Part shown: positions 25,235 through 36,200 of the stretch, one piece after another
Numbering within the stretch: position 1 is the first letter of the stretch
How the letters are laid out: the number at the start of each line of letters is the position of its first letter
Assembly (NCBI GenBank): GCA_004335635.1
Contig: QAXH01005106.1
Coordinates: 1-47,771 of the forward strand
Direction: 5' to 3'
DNA: 47,771 bases
From: Chloromonas sp. AAM2
Lineage: Eukaryota > Chlorophyta > Chlorophyceae > Chlamydomonadales > Chlamydomonadaceae
Made by a program: the position numbers and the translations under genes
Notes under the pieces: model-generated
Database searches by the model: none
Told to the model about the DNA's origin: nothing
What the model saw: only the letters and a program-made list of their open reading frames with translations

Positions 25235-25253
25235 GTTTGCCAGTTCTGGGACA
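25235..25253 (+). repeat. Dispersed 19-base motif, copy 2
   Basis: GTTTGCCAGTTCTGGGACA preceded by an A8 run, 125 bases past the LRR stop codon and in the sense of that gene. Identical to copy 1 over 19 bases. Confidence 0.75.
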
Positions 25254-26178
25254 GTTTCCAAGAACAGCACTGGAACCAGTGTGGCAGCAGGGTAGCCCGG
25301 TCGGTCAGATTGAAATCACAACGAGCTCGTCAGGCATGTGAAGCATCCTTATGCCAGGTGCAGCTGCATGCAAAGTCTCTCTTGCCTGCGCCATCCCTTT
25401 GCAAGGCGGTCTCTGCTGCCCCTGCGATGCCATGCAGCAGGCCCTCACGACACGGGTCACGGCGCGGACAATGCGCGGACAGTCGTGCTGTATGGCTGTA
25501 TTCAGGTTACACACTTGTGCGACAGCAACAATACGCAATCGTCAAGAATTGGGCGCTCCTTTAGTGGCAGAGTGTCTGTGACAAGATGTGATTGGGAACC
25601 TATATATAGCAAGTGCAAAGCCGTGTCATGTAGTACAACACAGTCATTGAGCTTGATGACACAGCAGGCCCATGTTCGGAGTGTGAGTTTGAGGCTAAGA
25701 AGGTATTAGAACTGTTGGGTATCTAGTGATTACATTGGTTGTTCGTGTAGGTGCATCCAAGGAAGGAGGCCATCTCACCTGCAGGAGTTAGAGCAACGAG
25801 CATCACGTTTGAAGGTCCTGCTCTTGATGAGCGAAAGGTGGCATGGAAGCTTTCATCGGATTCATTCCATCCTGACTCTGGGAACTGGTATACATAGGCC
25901 TGGGTAGTCCCATGTAATCGCCTTCTGCTGCCAGTAGAGACATGCTGCGAGGGCTGTCCAGACCACTTTACAAGACTCCGTGCCTGTCAGATAGGGTAGT
26001 AAGAGCAGCAGCCTGAAAGGTCAAGAGCAAGAACCGCTGAAGACTGAGGTTTCGGCTCATGGCTGACATGCAACGCACGTCCAAACCAAGCCTACGGGTC
26101 TGGCATCCTGTTGCAACAACAAGAAAAGCCAAAACTTCGTACCAAAAGTCAATGAAAAACAAACATTGGCTTTGGCCT

Positions 26179-26183
26179 TTACA
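26179..26183 (-). terminator. Candidate poly(A) signal of ARP4
   Basis: TGTAA on the minus strand, about 33 bases after the stop codon. TGTAA is the usual polyadenylation word in chlorophyte algae. A five-base match alone is weak evidence. Confidence 0.3.
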
Positions 26184-26215
26184 GGCTATGTGATGAATCA
26201 AATCCATGCGACACA

Positions 26216-29200
26216 CTAGGGTGCTTTTCTGTGTATGAGTGCAGCCCCATGCTCCTCGTACTCCTTCTTAGACATCCACATCTGTTGGAAGGAACCAAGC
26301 GACGCCAGAATAGAGCCACCTGCATGACACGTGCAAGCATGAGACAATCGCTCAACGGCAGCACATGCATGTTGCATACGTTCCAGTGACATCCTTGCAA
26401 CGACATGGTGTCGCTAAGGGGTGGCAAGCTCAATGTATGTGTTCAAGTATGGCTGACCGTGTTGTTCCGTTACTCTGACCATGCCCAAAAACCATACCCG
26501 CTACAATCTGCGCGGACCCCTTCCTCCCCTCCTTGTTTAGGTTTTCCATCCCCTGCCTCACCAATCCACACGCTGAATTTCCGTTCCATTGCGTTGGCTG
26601 CCATGACGACTTTGAACCGACCGGCCTGCAGTCACAAAAGTCACATCCATGCAGTGAGAGATTGCATGCTGTGGCCCAAGCCCGACTTGCAGTAAACCGT
26701 GCGGATGGCACACTGAGGTTGGAGAAAGCGTTAAAGGAATTCAACATGCTGCTTGCGTTCTGTTCATTGCAAGACCTGTGCGGATGAAGGCCAACTGAAT
26801 CCAGCAGTTACCTAACAGTAACCAGAGCGTTGCCTTGGTGTGTGCCAAACACAGTAGATATAGTCAGTGAGCAGACTTACAAACACCAGATAAACGTTGT
26901 CTGTGTGCTGCTGCTGCTGATCAGAGGGCATTACGATGACCATGAAAAAAGACAGTCATGCACTGATGCACCCGCCTGTGGCCCCTGGTCTTGGAGCTCC
27001 TTTTCCAATCGATCCCTGAGCGATGGAGTGGATGACACGCCGCCTGTCAGGACGACACCCTGCAAGACACGTGGCAAGGGCTTGATGATACTCCACCAGC
27101 CCACAGCTGGTCGTATCAGGCAGGGGTAGCGCACCAAATCCTGCTTAGAGGCACGCCCATTGCTAGTCGCTTGCACAGGCACACATTTTTCCTTCTGTCC
27201 TGTTTTTCCATTTTTTGTCGTTTTATTTTGTTCACCCCCAATTCTTTCCGCACGCATCACGAACCTGGTAGAGTTCCCTTCTCACGTCCACATCACACTT
27301 GTTGATGGACTCGAGCACAGCGGCTGCATGCACATGGGCCACAGGGCAGGTCAACCGACACATGACGGGCATGCTCACATGCACACATGCAACCTTCAAT
27401 GTCGCCTGAAACGTTGGGCCATCCCACCTAAGTTGTTAATAAATGTTCACAGGGTTGCAGGGCATGTCCTTCGTCTGCATTTGGTTCGATTGTAGCAGTC
27501 GTTGACCATGACCACGTGTAGGTCTGCTGCTGTGTTGACAAAGGTGTCTTGAAGCGCGTGTGTAACAGCCAATGCAATCAGCTTCACTTACCGGGCAGCG
27601 ATGGCACAGTGGTGGTGCCGTCCGCCCTCCTGACCAGCTCCTGGTTGAAGCCCTGGAAGCTGGACAGCAGCTGCGGCTGGAAGAACACCTCCGGGATCTG
27701 AAGGGAGCAATGGTGCATGGGCATGCATGTCACATAGTCTTCAGACGAGCGTTTTATTACTGTGGTCTTGCGATGGTCAGTATATCCAAAGTGTGTGCAG
27801 GCATAATGTCGCAAGTTCTAAAGCAGGCGTTTCTTTACTGTCGCCAGACTGACTGGGCAGTGACGAACATGCTCAAATGATGCTGGCTGCGTGTTTAGCC
27901 ATGGGCGAACATGTCTAACTGATATTGGCTGCGTGTTCAGCCATGACGTACACATGTCCAGCATGTTCAGGGTTTGTTCACGCACAACTTGATCATCGTG
28001 TAGGCAGCAGGACAACGCAAAGGCTTGCTGGAAAGGCCTGCACATGACGTTGCAGTCACAGTGGTGCACAGCACACAACAACATGTTGCATGTGGTGAAC
28101 TGGCATAGAGCAGGGCACAGTCCACGATGCTTTTGCCTGCAGAAGCTGAATTCTCCTATACAATACATCGCATAGTTAGGCGCAAGATGGGGTGTCAATG
28201 TGACCCACCTTGAGCCTGTCTGCGCCCACTGAGATCTCAGTGCCATCAGGAAGCTGCATGTGCATGCCACACGAACAAACGTTGAGGTCTTCCACATCAT
28301 CAATCGAGCTGTGCATGTGGCTGTGCCTTAGACAGCCACATGTGAGTGAGGCAGTACCCTGTAGCATGGAGCCAGCTGGTGGCCCAACGTGAGCACCCTC
28401 CGGACTGCATGTGCTTCAGCAACCTCAAGTGCCTTGTTGCATAGTGCATGGCAGGCATCTGACACGCGCCTTGCTAAAGTGAGGCCTGGCTAGATTGATG
28501 GTGGGCGCAGAGAGCACAGCATCCTGCCATCTGACAATAGGAACGAACTGCAAAGATTGGTTGACCACAGAAGTGTGTCAAGCGCCCAGCCAACAACTTA
28601 CTTCGTATATGGATGTTGGCAAGTGCTGGTGGATAACCTCGTCAAAAGGTGTCTCGTTGACCTTGCACAAGGCCTCACGCAAATCCGTCACAAGCTGTTC
28701 GACCTGCATCGAAGTGGAACGCATTTGATACAGGCATTAGAACAACGTATGACATGATGGTGGTGAAGAATCGCCATCGCTATGCACAGTGCATGCATGT
28801 GTGTCATCAGCACACCGGCAGTGTAGCAATGGTGCGCCTACAGAAGTGGTACGTCACAGACTGTTCAAATCGATGGTACAGACAACATACATGCATGCGC
28901 ATCATAAGCGCTCAAGCTGTGTATGGGTGCTGTGGCTGAACAACTGAAGAAATCGTTCCAACAAATGTCAGATTGTCCACATTGATGTGCAGGGCGATCT
29001 TTGTGCTTCAGATTTCAGTCACTGCCACAGCAGCAGGCTCACCTGGTACGCATGAAAAGAAGCTGTGGTCTTCGGTAAAGATAGCTCCTGTACCTGCAGT
29101 GGCATATCGTTTTGGGACAGACTGTCTGCTGGTGTGTGTCTTGTGATCAGCACGGAAATCAAATGATGCAACATGTCCGGGCTGACAAACACATGTGGGG

Positions 29201-32200
29201 GCATCAAGCAGGTCAAGACGGCTTACCTGGAACTCGTTGGGTGCCACCTCTACCCGTTTGAAGGAGTACCTTGGAAGCATCTTAATTGCACGAGCCTCCA
29301 GGGCCTGCAGCACGCGTTCAGAGTTTGCACAATATGCTGCAGTAATCCATTGCATGCGGATTGCAGGTACTTGGCTACGTATGCTTCCCACAGGCTCACC
29401 CTCTGTGTGAGATGGCTGAGTAGCTTTCCGCCCACTGGTGTGCTGGAGGCTGACTTGGTGAGAACGAAGCCATCATGGACGGCAGTCACTGCATGCAATC
29501 AGAACAGCAAAATGTTTGTGCAAGCCAAGGTCCCGGGCAAAGCAAGAACACTCCACCCAAAAGCAGAGCCGCATGAGGCATTGCCGCATGATGGTGCATG
29601 GACCCTGGTAACCGCACCAGCACGTGATTGCGCCGACGCGCCGCGATGACTGGGAGCGGCAATAATTCTACTGCCCTTATTGACTTTGACTGTTAGGCTA
29701 TCAAAGCCTTTACCGCCTCAACCAAGGAAAACCCAAACCGCTGGGTAGTGATCAGCCGGTGAACTCGTGTAAAATGAGCGAGGCTGTGAACCCGAAGGCG
29801 TATCCCTTGGCGGACGCCCAGCTGTCCAACACCATCATGGACATCGTGCAGCAGGCTGCCAACTACAAGCAGCTGAAGAAGGGTGCCAACGAAGGTAAAA
29901 AGTAAAACGCGGCGGCTAGACTGAACAATCAACAACAAGCCTTGCACGTATTAGACATCGGAACAACGATTGCATGCATGCAGCCACCAAGACGCTGAAC
30001 CGCGGTATCTCGGAGTTTATCGTGATGGCTGCCGACACCGAGCCCATCGAAATCTTGCTGCACTTGCCCCTGCTGGCAGAGGACAAGGTGAGAGCTCAAG
30101 TTCTTCCTTGGAAGAGCTCTGACACACTCAGTTCTCAGTTTAACAAACATCACAATCAACGTTTGTACCATGCTGCGCAGAATGTGCCCTACGTGTTCGT
30201 GCCCTCAAAGGCGGCGCTTGGCCGTGCATGCGGCGTGTCACGCCCGGTAAGCAGGAAAAGGCATGCTGTCAGGAGTTGAGGTCAGCCCCAGATGTCACAA
30301 ACACGGCAGTGCATCAAGAGTTCATGCCTCGCATGCGCAGGTGATTGCAGCCTCAGTGACCACGAACGAGGGCAGCCAGCTCAAGACCCAGATTCAGACA
30401 CTGAAGGTGAGGCAATGATTGACCTCGAGCCAACTCGTGCAGTACCATGCAAACACAACTCAGTCCTGCCATGCCCTGCACACATGCTTGCAGGACTCAA
30501 TTGAGAAGCTGCTCATCTAATGGAGGAGGACCAACACAACTGACAGACCAAGACGAAATAATGTCTCATGGTCATTAGGGCAGGCTCGATGCAGTGGGTT
30601 GAGGTGATGGCATGCCACATGCAATTCTTGTAACACCATGCAAGCGACTGAGTCAGAGTCAGTCAAGTGACTGAGTCAGAGTCAGTCAAGTGACTGAGTC
30701 AGAGTCAGTCAAGTGCAGCATTCAGTGGAAAACATGACAGTGTCAGCCAACGCCCAACGCCCACACAGCTTGCCCACCTGTGGTGGCGCGGTAGCCTGCA
30801 TCCACCACCAGACCTGTTTGCCGTGCCATTGCAAAAGCACTGAGCGCCTGCAAGTATGCATGCATGCATCACACGAAACCTAGCATGGTTACCAGGTGCA
30901 CGCGCACGCAGCGTCCTTGGTACTGCAAGTCAGCTCGTACTCATTGTCATTAGAACACCTGAAGGTTCGTGCCTGCTGTCTGTGCATGAGATGGCTGTAC
31001 GTACCGCATTCTTAGCTAGGAAGACTGCTGGCACTTTGAACTTTTCAAACAGCAGCTCGACTGTCTTTTCCCGCACAGCTCTGGGGGATGCATTTGGCTC
31101 AGCCATGAGGATGGCATACTCGGTAGGGTCCGCACGCAGGCGGTCCCTGAGAACACATGCAGAGTGCCAGCAAGGATGTAGACAGCAGCCTAACAATCAT
31201 CAAGTAGAGCAGTGGCGAACCAAACACGTATCTGACCTGGCCTTTAGAGTGGAAGACCAAGCAGCGTCAATACATTCGTGCAGCCTATCCACAAACGTGG
31301 TACAACAGTCTGAATACTGGTGCTGTAGGAGCTCTGGCAACACCCAGGCTCAGCTATCACTGCTGGCCCCTGATGCTTTTGCCAGCCATGAACAACATCT
31401 GAAAAGCCAAGACCGTTTGCAAATAAAATCTTCATGGTTCATACGAGACAATGTGCAGATCAAAGCATTGGCCAATGAGAGCATGTCGCAATAAGCCATG
31501 TCCAGGCCATGGTCTGCAAATTATTGAAATCAGTTCATGGACACAGCACACTCTGAGGCTTGGGCCAATACTCACTTGAATGCATGCTGCCAGAGTCCCT
31601 CCACCATCTCCCAGTCCCCAACCGATTCGTCCGTGCTCGAAAAGGGTGAGACTACCTGCACAGATGACCAAGCCCTTCAAGTTCAGTACGAGGGCCAAAC
31701 CTCAAGCTGCCACAACAGCCCAACTGTACATATGTCGGCGTTGGCATGCACAAGCACATGTCTGCTGACACAACATCAACCGCCCAGTCTTCTCTGCAGT
31801 GGATGTGCAGTTGCTTGGCATGAGCACCACTGCCACCACCTCTGCATGCGTGTGCTGCGTGCCCGTCCGCTGTGCAAGCACCACTGCCACCACCTGTGCA
31901 TGCGCTTGCTGCGTGCCTGTCCGCTGTGCAAGCACCACTGCCACCACCTGTGCCTGCATGTGCCGAGTCCCTGTCTGCTGTGCGAGCACCTTGCCACCAC
32001 CTGCGCACGCGTGTGCCGTGTCCCTGTCCGCTGTGCGAGCACCCCTGCCACCATCTGTGCATGCGTGTGCTGCATGCCTGTCCGCTGTGCAAGCACCACT
32101 GCCACCACCTCTGCATGCAAGTATTGCGTGCCTCTCCGCTGTGCCAGCACCACTGCCACCACCTCTGCATGCGTGTGCTGCATGCCTGTCCGCTGTGCAA

Positions 32201-32770
32201 GCACCACTGCCACCACCTCTGCATGCGTGTGCTGCGTGCCTGTCCGCTGTGCCAGCACCGCTCTCCATGCTTCTGCATGCAGCTTGCTCATGCCAACTGT
32301 GCTTGTCCATGCATCCTTGCGCGTACACACACCTCCATGTTGTCTCTTCGAAAACTGACACCAGCCTGTCCGATGTAAAGCTGCCTGGCTGGAGGAGGTG
32401 CGCCATCTACGTCCATGCCACTGCTGCCCGTCACCACGCCCACATGCTGCGAACAAGCGCATGCATTACCATCAGCTATCCAAGCGCAGATATTGCCCAT
32501 GCTGGAGGTTTTGAGAGGATCGCGGGCTGGGCGGGTTGCGCGCAGAAGCAGATCCCTTTCAATGCATGGCTGGTAGAACGCACCGATGGAAACACGGCTT
32601 TTGGCGCATCATCGCCAGCATATCCAGCCTTGCATGTGCAGGTCCCGACATCCAGCACCAGTGCATTAACCTCATCTGCACCACGACTTGAGTTAGCGAT
32701 GCCAAGGCTGGATTTTTGACGAATGCATTAAAGCACCTTTGCACGCACCTCCACCAAACATGTTAGACAT
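26216..32770 (-). CDS. ARP4: Actin-related protein 4 (chromatin remodeller subunit)
   Basis: Exons in reading order: 32770-32749, 32675-32584, 32446-32333, 31655-31576, 31146-31005, 30847-30778, 29488-29400, 29304-29227, 29093-29043, 28703-28602, 28253-28209, 27697-27592, 27323-27265, 27059-26964, 26625-26562, 26319-26216; 437 aa (Arabidopsis ARP4 is 441). ARP4 is a nuclear actin-fold subunit of the SWR1, INO80 and NuA4 complexes. Family text includes [81 protein letters not shown], and the ending [20 protein letters not shown] with [14 protein letters not shown]. The phosphate-loop region reads [10 protein letters not shown] rather than actin's DNGSGMCKAG, as in other ARP4s. Exon 1 codes only seven residues and one base (MSNMFGG); a second ATG is at 32761. 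Intron 6 holds SNU13 on the other strand. Confidence 0.95.
27864..27947. repeat. 42-bp direct repeat in an ARP4 intron
   Basis: Two adjacent units starting CGAACATG at 27864 and 27906 share TGGCTGCGTGTT-AGCCATG. They lie in the intron 27698-28208. Confidence 0.75.
29774..30520 (+). CDS. SNU13: SNU13 / 15.5K RNA-binding protein, nested in an ARP4 intron
   Basis: Exons: 29774-29894, 29984-30087, 30181-30246, 30341-30406, 30494-30520; 127 aa against 128 for human SNU13 (NHP2L1). This L7Ae-family protein binds kink-turn RNA in U4 snRNA for pre-mRNA splicing and in box C/D snoRNAs for rRNA 2'-O-methylation. Visible family text: [87 protein letters not shown] and a Leu-rich end. [10 protein letters not shown] is the kink-turn contact loop. 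The whole gene sits within ARP4 intron 6 (29489-30777), on the opposite strand. Its own introns are only 86-94 bases, far shorter than those of its host. Confidence 0.96.
30629..30633 (+). terminator. Candidate poly(A) signal of SNU13
   Basis: TGTAA 109 bases past the SNU13 stop codon and before the 23-bp repeat. The word is the common chlorophyte signal. Support is positional only. Confidence 0.3.
30644..30712. repeat. 23-bp tandem repeat, three copies
   Basis: Three near-identical units of GTGACTGAGTCAGAGTCAGTCAA (quoted in two halves: GTGACTGAGTCAG, then AGTCAGTCAA). They start at 30644, 30667 and 30690, between the SNU13 3' end and ARP4 exon 6. Each unit contains TGAGTCA and is partly self-complementary. 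Confidence 0.95.
31823..32265. repeat. 54-bp minisatellite in ARP4 intron 3
   Basis: Eight full units and the start of a ninth lie in the intron 31656-32332. Units start near 31823, 31877, 31931, 31985, 32038, 32092, 32146 and 32200, each opening AGCACC-CTGCCACCA and containing TGCATGCGTGTGCTG. One unit is 53 bases. Because 54 is divisible by three, the repeat keeps several frames open on both strands (200-300 codons); these are not genes. Confidence 0.95.
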
Positions 32771-33221
32771 GGTGAATACGCTGATGAATGATACAGCGTC
32801 AGCTTCGGTTCGCCAGTTTGATCATCAATCTAAAGGCACGGGTTGTATTTTCTGATGCTGCTATGTAACTCCGTGCATCGATATCCTCCAAACCATCGAG
32901 CTGATCAAACAGCGAAGTCTTACACACAATCAAGCAGAGAAAACTAACGAACCCAAAGAAACGGCGGCGACTGGCACCAATTTTGCCCGTCTTGATTACA
33001 TCTGGTCTACAGCAATGGCAACCACCGCGTGAGCACACAGAGTTTGAGTGAATCGGCATGTCAATGGTCAAATCAGAGTGCTTGCCAGGTATAGTTCTGG
33101 GTAGCCATCCGCCATACTGCCACGCCATACTGCCATACATAACACGGTAAAGCAATACTCGCGCAAGAGTGCAACAGGTTCTGTTGCCGCCGTCGACAAG
33201 GTTGCGTCCCAGGTACACCCG
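32771..33221. other. Spacer upstream of ARP4, downstream of VPS45
   Basis: 451 bases between the stop codon of VPS45 and the start of ARP4; both genes are on the minus strand. It must hold the VPS45 3' end and the ARP4 promoter. No ORF with family likeness is seen. No clear TATA box is evident. Confidence 0.5.
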
Positions 33222-36200
33222 CTATCTGATTTCCACAGCAGTGTAGCCGTTCTCCCCGCTTGTTGACGGACCGCCACCACCCAATGCTTGCAAGAAAGCC
33301 CCTGAGTTGAGCACAGCTGTGCCACCAAGGATCACGCGCATCTGCGGATTACGATCGTTCCAGTCCGACACCGCTTTGGCCTCCTCAAACGTTGATCCGC
33401 CCACAATAAACAGGATGGCCTCCCGCGGCGGCGCGCGCTTGTATGTTGCTTGGTAAGCCATAGCTTCGTCCTGTAATCGGCAACACGAACGTTCTGGTCA
33501 GCTTAGGCAAGCAGATGTCTGCAACGGCGTGTTGCTACATCGCTGCAGCCAACAAACAGCTTTGACATCGACTTGTGCGAGTTCCAGACAGCATGGCGGG
33601 CACGCAGTGAAACATGCACACACCTGTGTTGATGCCATGAATGGGTACGCTGCCACGTCCAGCTTGTCCGTTGAGAGGTTGGTGAGCGTGGCGGACAGAA
33701 GTGGGGTGTGCTGTGTGTAGACGTTATCCACGCCCTGAGCACGACAGTCACCACACGGCAGGCATTCAAGGGTTGGTATGCAGTTAGCCAGAACCTGCCT
33801 GACAACTCCCTCTGCCCAACTCAGACACGTGCACCGCATGCCAATGTCCACGCTGGCGGATACCTCCCTTTCTGCCAACTTATGCCTGCCTATATTCTCC
33901 CTGCCTATCAACTCGCTGCCTATGTGACGGCCCCCACTTGCTCATCCAACCGTTTCTGCTCTGTTATCTCACCTTAAGCCCCTGGAAGATTGTCCTGGCC
34001 TTGTTGACGATAGACCGTGTTGCATAGAGGTCTCCTGCTCGCTGTGACAATCCAGCCGTGCGCAGGACGGCATCAATCGCAGCATAGCACACTGGCTCCC
34101 TGCACACACGCAGTGATGAACTGGCGTCTGAAACAAGCAACTACGATGAAAGACCTGCTAGCCTACAGCGCAAATAGTGACTGCGACTGTGCGAATAACT
34201 TTCTCAAGCTCGTGTCAAAAAACCCGTACAAGCTGAGATGCATGATTGTCCTAAAGGTGCGATAACACCGCAAATCTGGGTTCCTATCCAATCCAATGCA
34301 ATCGAATCCAATCCAATGCAAATTTGAATGCTTTGGGGTGAGTAATGGCAAATGAGGCCCAAAAAGTCCGTGTCCGACCTGTCTCTGACGCCTGCTGTGA
34401 CAAGGAAGTCTTTGAGCTGCTGAACGCGTATGGTGTCCTCCTCAAATCGCAGTGCGTACAGCATCACAAGACGTATCTGGAAAGCAAGGCGAGACCGGAA
34501 GCATGCAGGGCACATATTCACAGCAAGAAAACAGAGGCGGATACGATGTGTCGTGTAGGAGGCTCACCGGCACCGGCTTGCACAAGTCACAGCCCTGATG
34601 CTTTCTGCGTGGCCACAGCCCTGATGCTAAAGCTGGTTATCCGATTGCTTGTGCAAATCTGCTGCCAGGCATGCCCTGCTCAACACAACACCAATAGCCT
34701 CACAACCAAACTGTTCAAGAAATGGTTGGGTTTGGTGTTGACCGTGTCTTGTTGAGCATGGCATCTTTGTTAACTGTGTGAGCAGCTGTGTAAACCCAAA
34801 CCCTTGGTCCACACCTTGTCCTTGTCTGCCACACTGATCTGTCTGAGTAGGCGCATGACGTCCTCGTATGAACTGGCAGATGTGACCGCAGTGGTGGGAT
34901 TGGCCAGCTCCTGTTCAGTCTGCAAGGAAGCGGCCAGCGACAAGCAGTGCGCCTCAGTGTGTGCAAACTGTGCCCACGAAATTGACTCAAGCTTATGCAT
35001 GATAACAACATGTTGCGGGTACACTGTTGACTGTCATGATAGTCGTTGACAGGTCACGTGGCCATGTGGCTTCCACGCTTGACAGTTGCCATGAAGCAGG
35101 TCACACATCTGCAGCTGATGCAGCTTTTCTCTTGCATGGCGTGAGGGCAAACCCACCCACCCACACCCACCCACCCAAATCACACTCACACCCACCCGCA
35201 CCCACCTCTCACACCCACACCCACCCACCCACCTCTGACACTTCCAGCAGATTCCTTTTCCCGACTGTCTCTGAGAGTTCGCTCATGAGGTTGACATGCT
35301 TGGTCACGTTTCCTTGCAGCCGCGTGAAGTCAATGTGCTCGGTCATGAACCGGCGCATGTCCTCCAGGGACTCAACCTGTAATAGGATCAGGACAGGAGA
35401 GCATCAGAACACATACCAAGGGCAACATTGGGTTGGGTGAGGCTGATCACCAGGCTTCAACCACAAAAGGCAAAGGACGCAATTGTTTGTGCAAAGGGGT
35501 ACGTGTTGAAACCAGGGCATATGGCAGGACATGGGCACGGTTCGATCAAGGAGCAGCACAGGGACCAGGTCGATCCAAAACTGAGATCAAGTCCAACATC
35601 GGGTTGACCGGCTGGCCAGGCTGCAACTGAGAGGCATGGCAGAGGCAAGGATACACACATACTGGGCCGTACAACATCAAGTACAATTGTTTGCGCGATG
35701 GGCACGTGCTCAAAATAGCACAGCACGTGGGCCAAGCACAGCAGGAATGCAGCAGAATCAACAAGGTGCAGGTGTTGCAACAACACTCTGTCTGCCGTCA
35801 CCAATTTGCTTTCACCTTTTGATTGTTGCCTAAGCCAGTCTACCCCAAATGGCCACACCCACATGCAGCAGACCATAACCATAGAGGCATGGCAAAGGCA
35901 GAGGACATTCGCATACTGGGCACCAGAATAGCAGCGCACCAAGACCCGGCCAGCCCCAGGTGTTGACAAAACGCTGCCTGTTTGCCCTCACCTGTGCTGT
36001 GCCACTTTTCACCTGCTGTCTGCGGCATCCTGGATGGCTGCACCATCGTTTTCTGACTTGTGCAGGGCACAACCATTCCTCCGATACCAGTTTGCCACTT
36101 AGCCTTTCCCCGGTCTGGATGGCTGCACCAGCTGAGCATGCAGCCACCTACCTGCTTGTGCTTGCTCTCCGTGGTCTGGTAGTGCTCCATGAGAGCCTTG

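Larger units (their letters stand above)
25111..26215. other. Gene-free spacer between convergent LRR and ARP4 genes
   Basis: 1.1 kb holding the 3' ends of two convergent genes. No conserved frame is visible. It carries copy 2 of the dispersed motif (25235-25253) and a short TATATATA run near 25601. On the minus strand a TGTAA word lies 33 bases past the ARP4 stop. Confidence 0.5.

Noticed and set aside
31823..32265. CRISPR-like regular repeats.
   Set aside because: The units are contiguous with no unique spacers, in a eukaryotic intron.
31652..32462. Several 160-306 codon frames on both strands, some Cys/His-rich and finger-like.
   Set aside because: They arise from the 54-bp minisatellite inside an ARP4 intron; the period divisible by three keeps frames open without selection.
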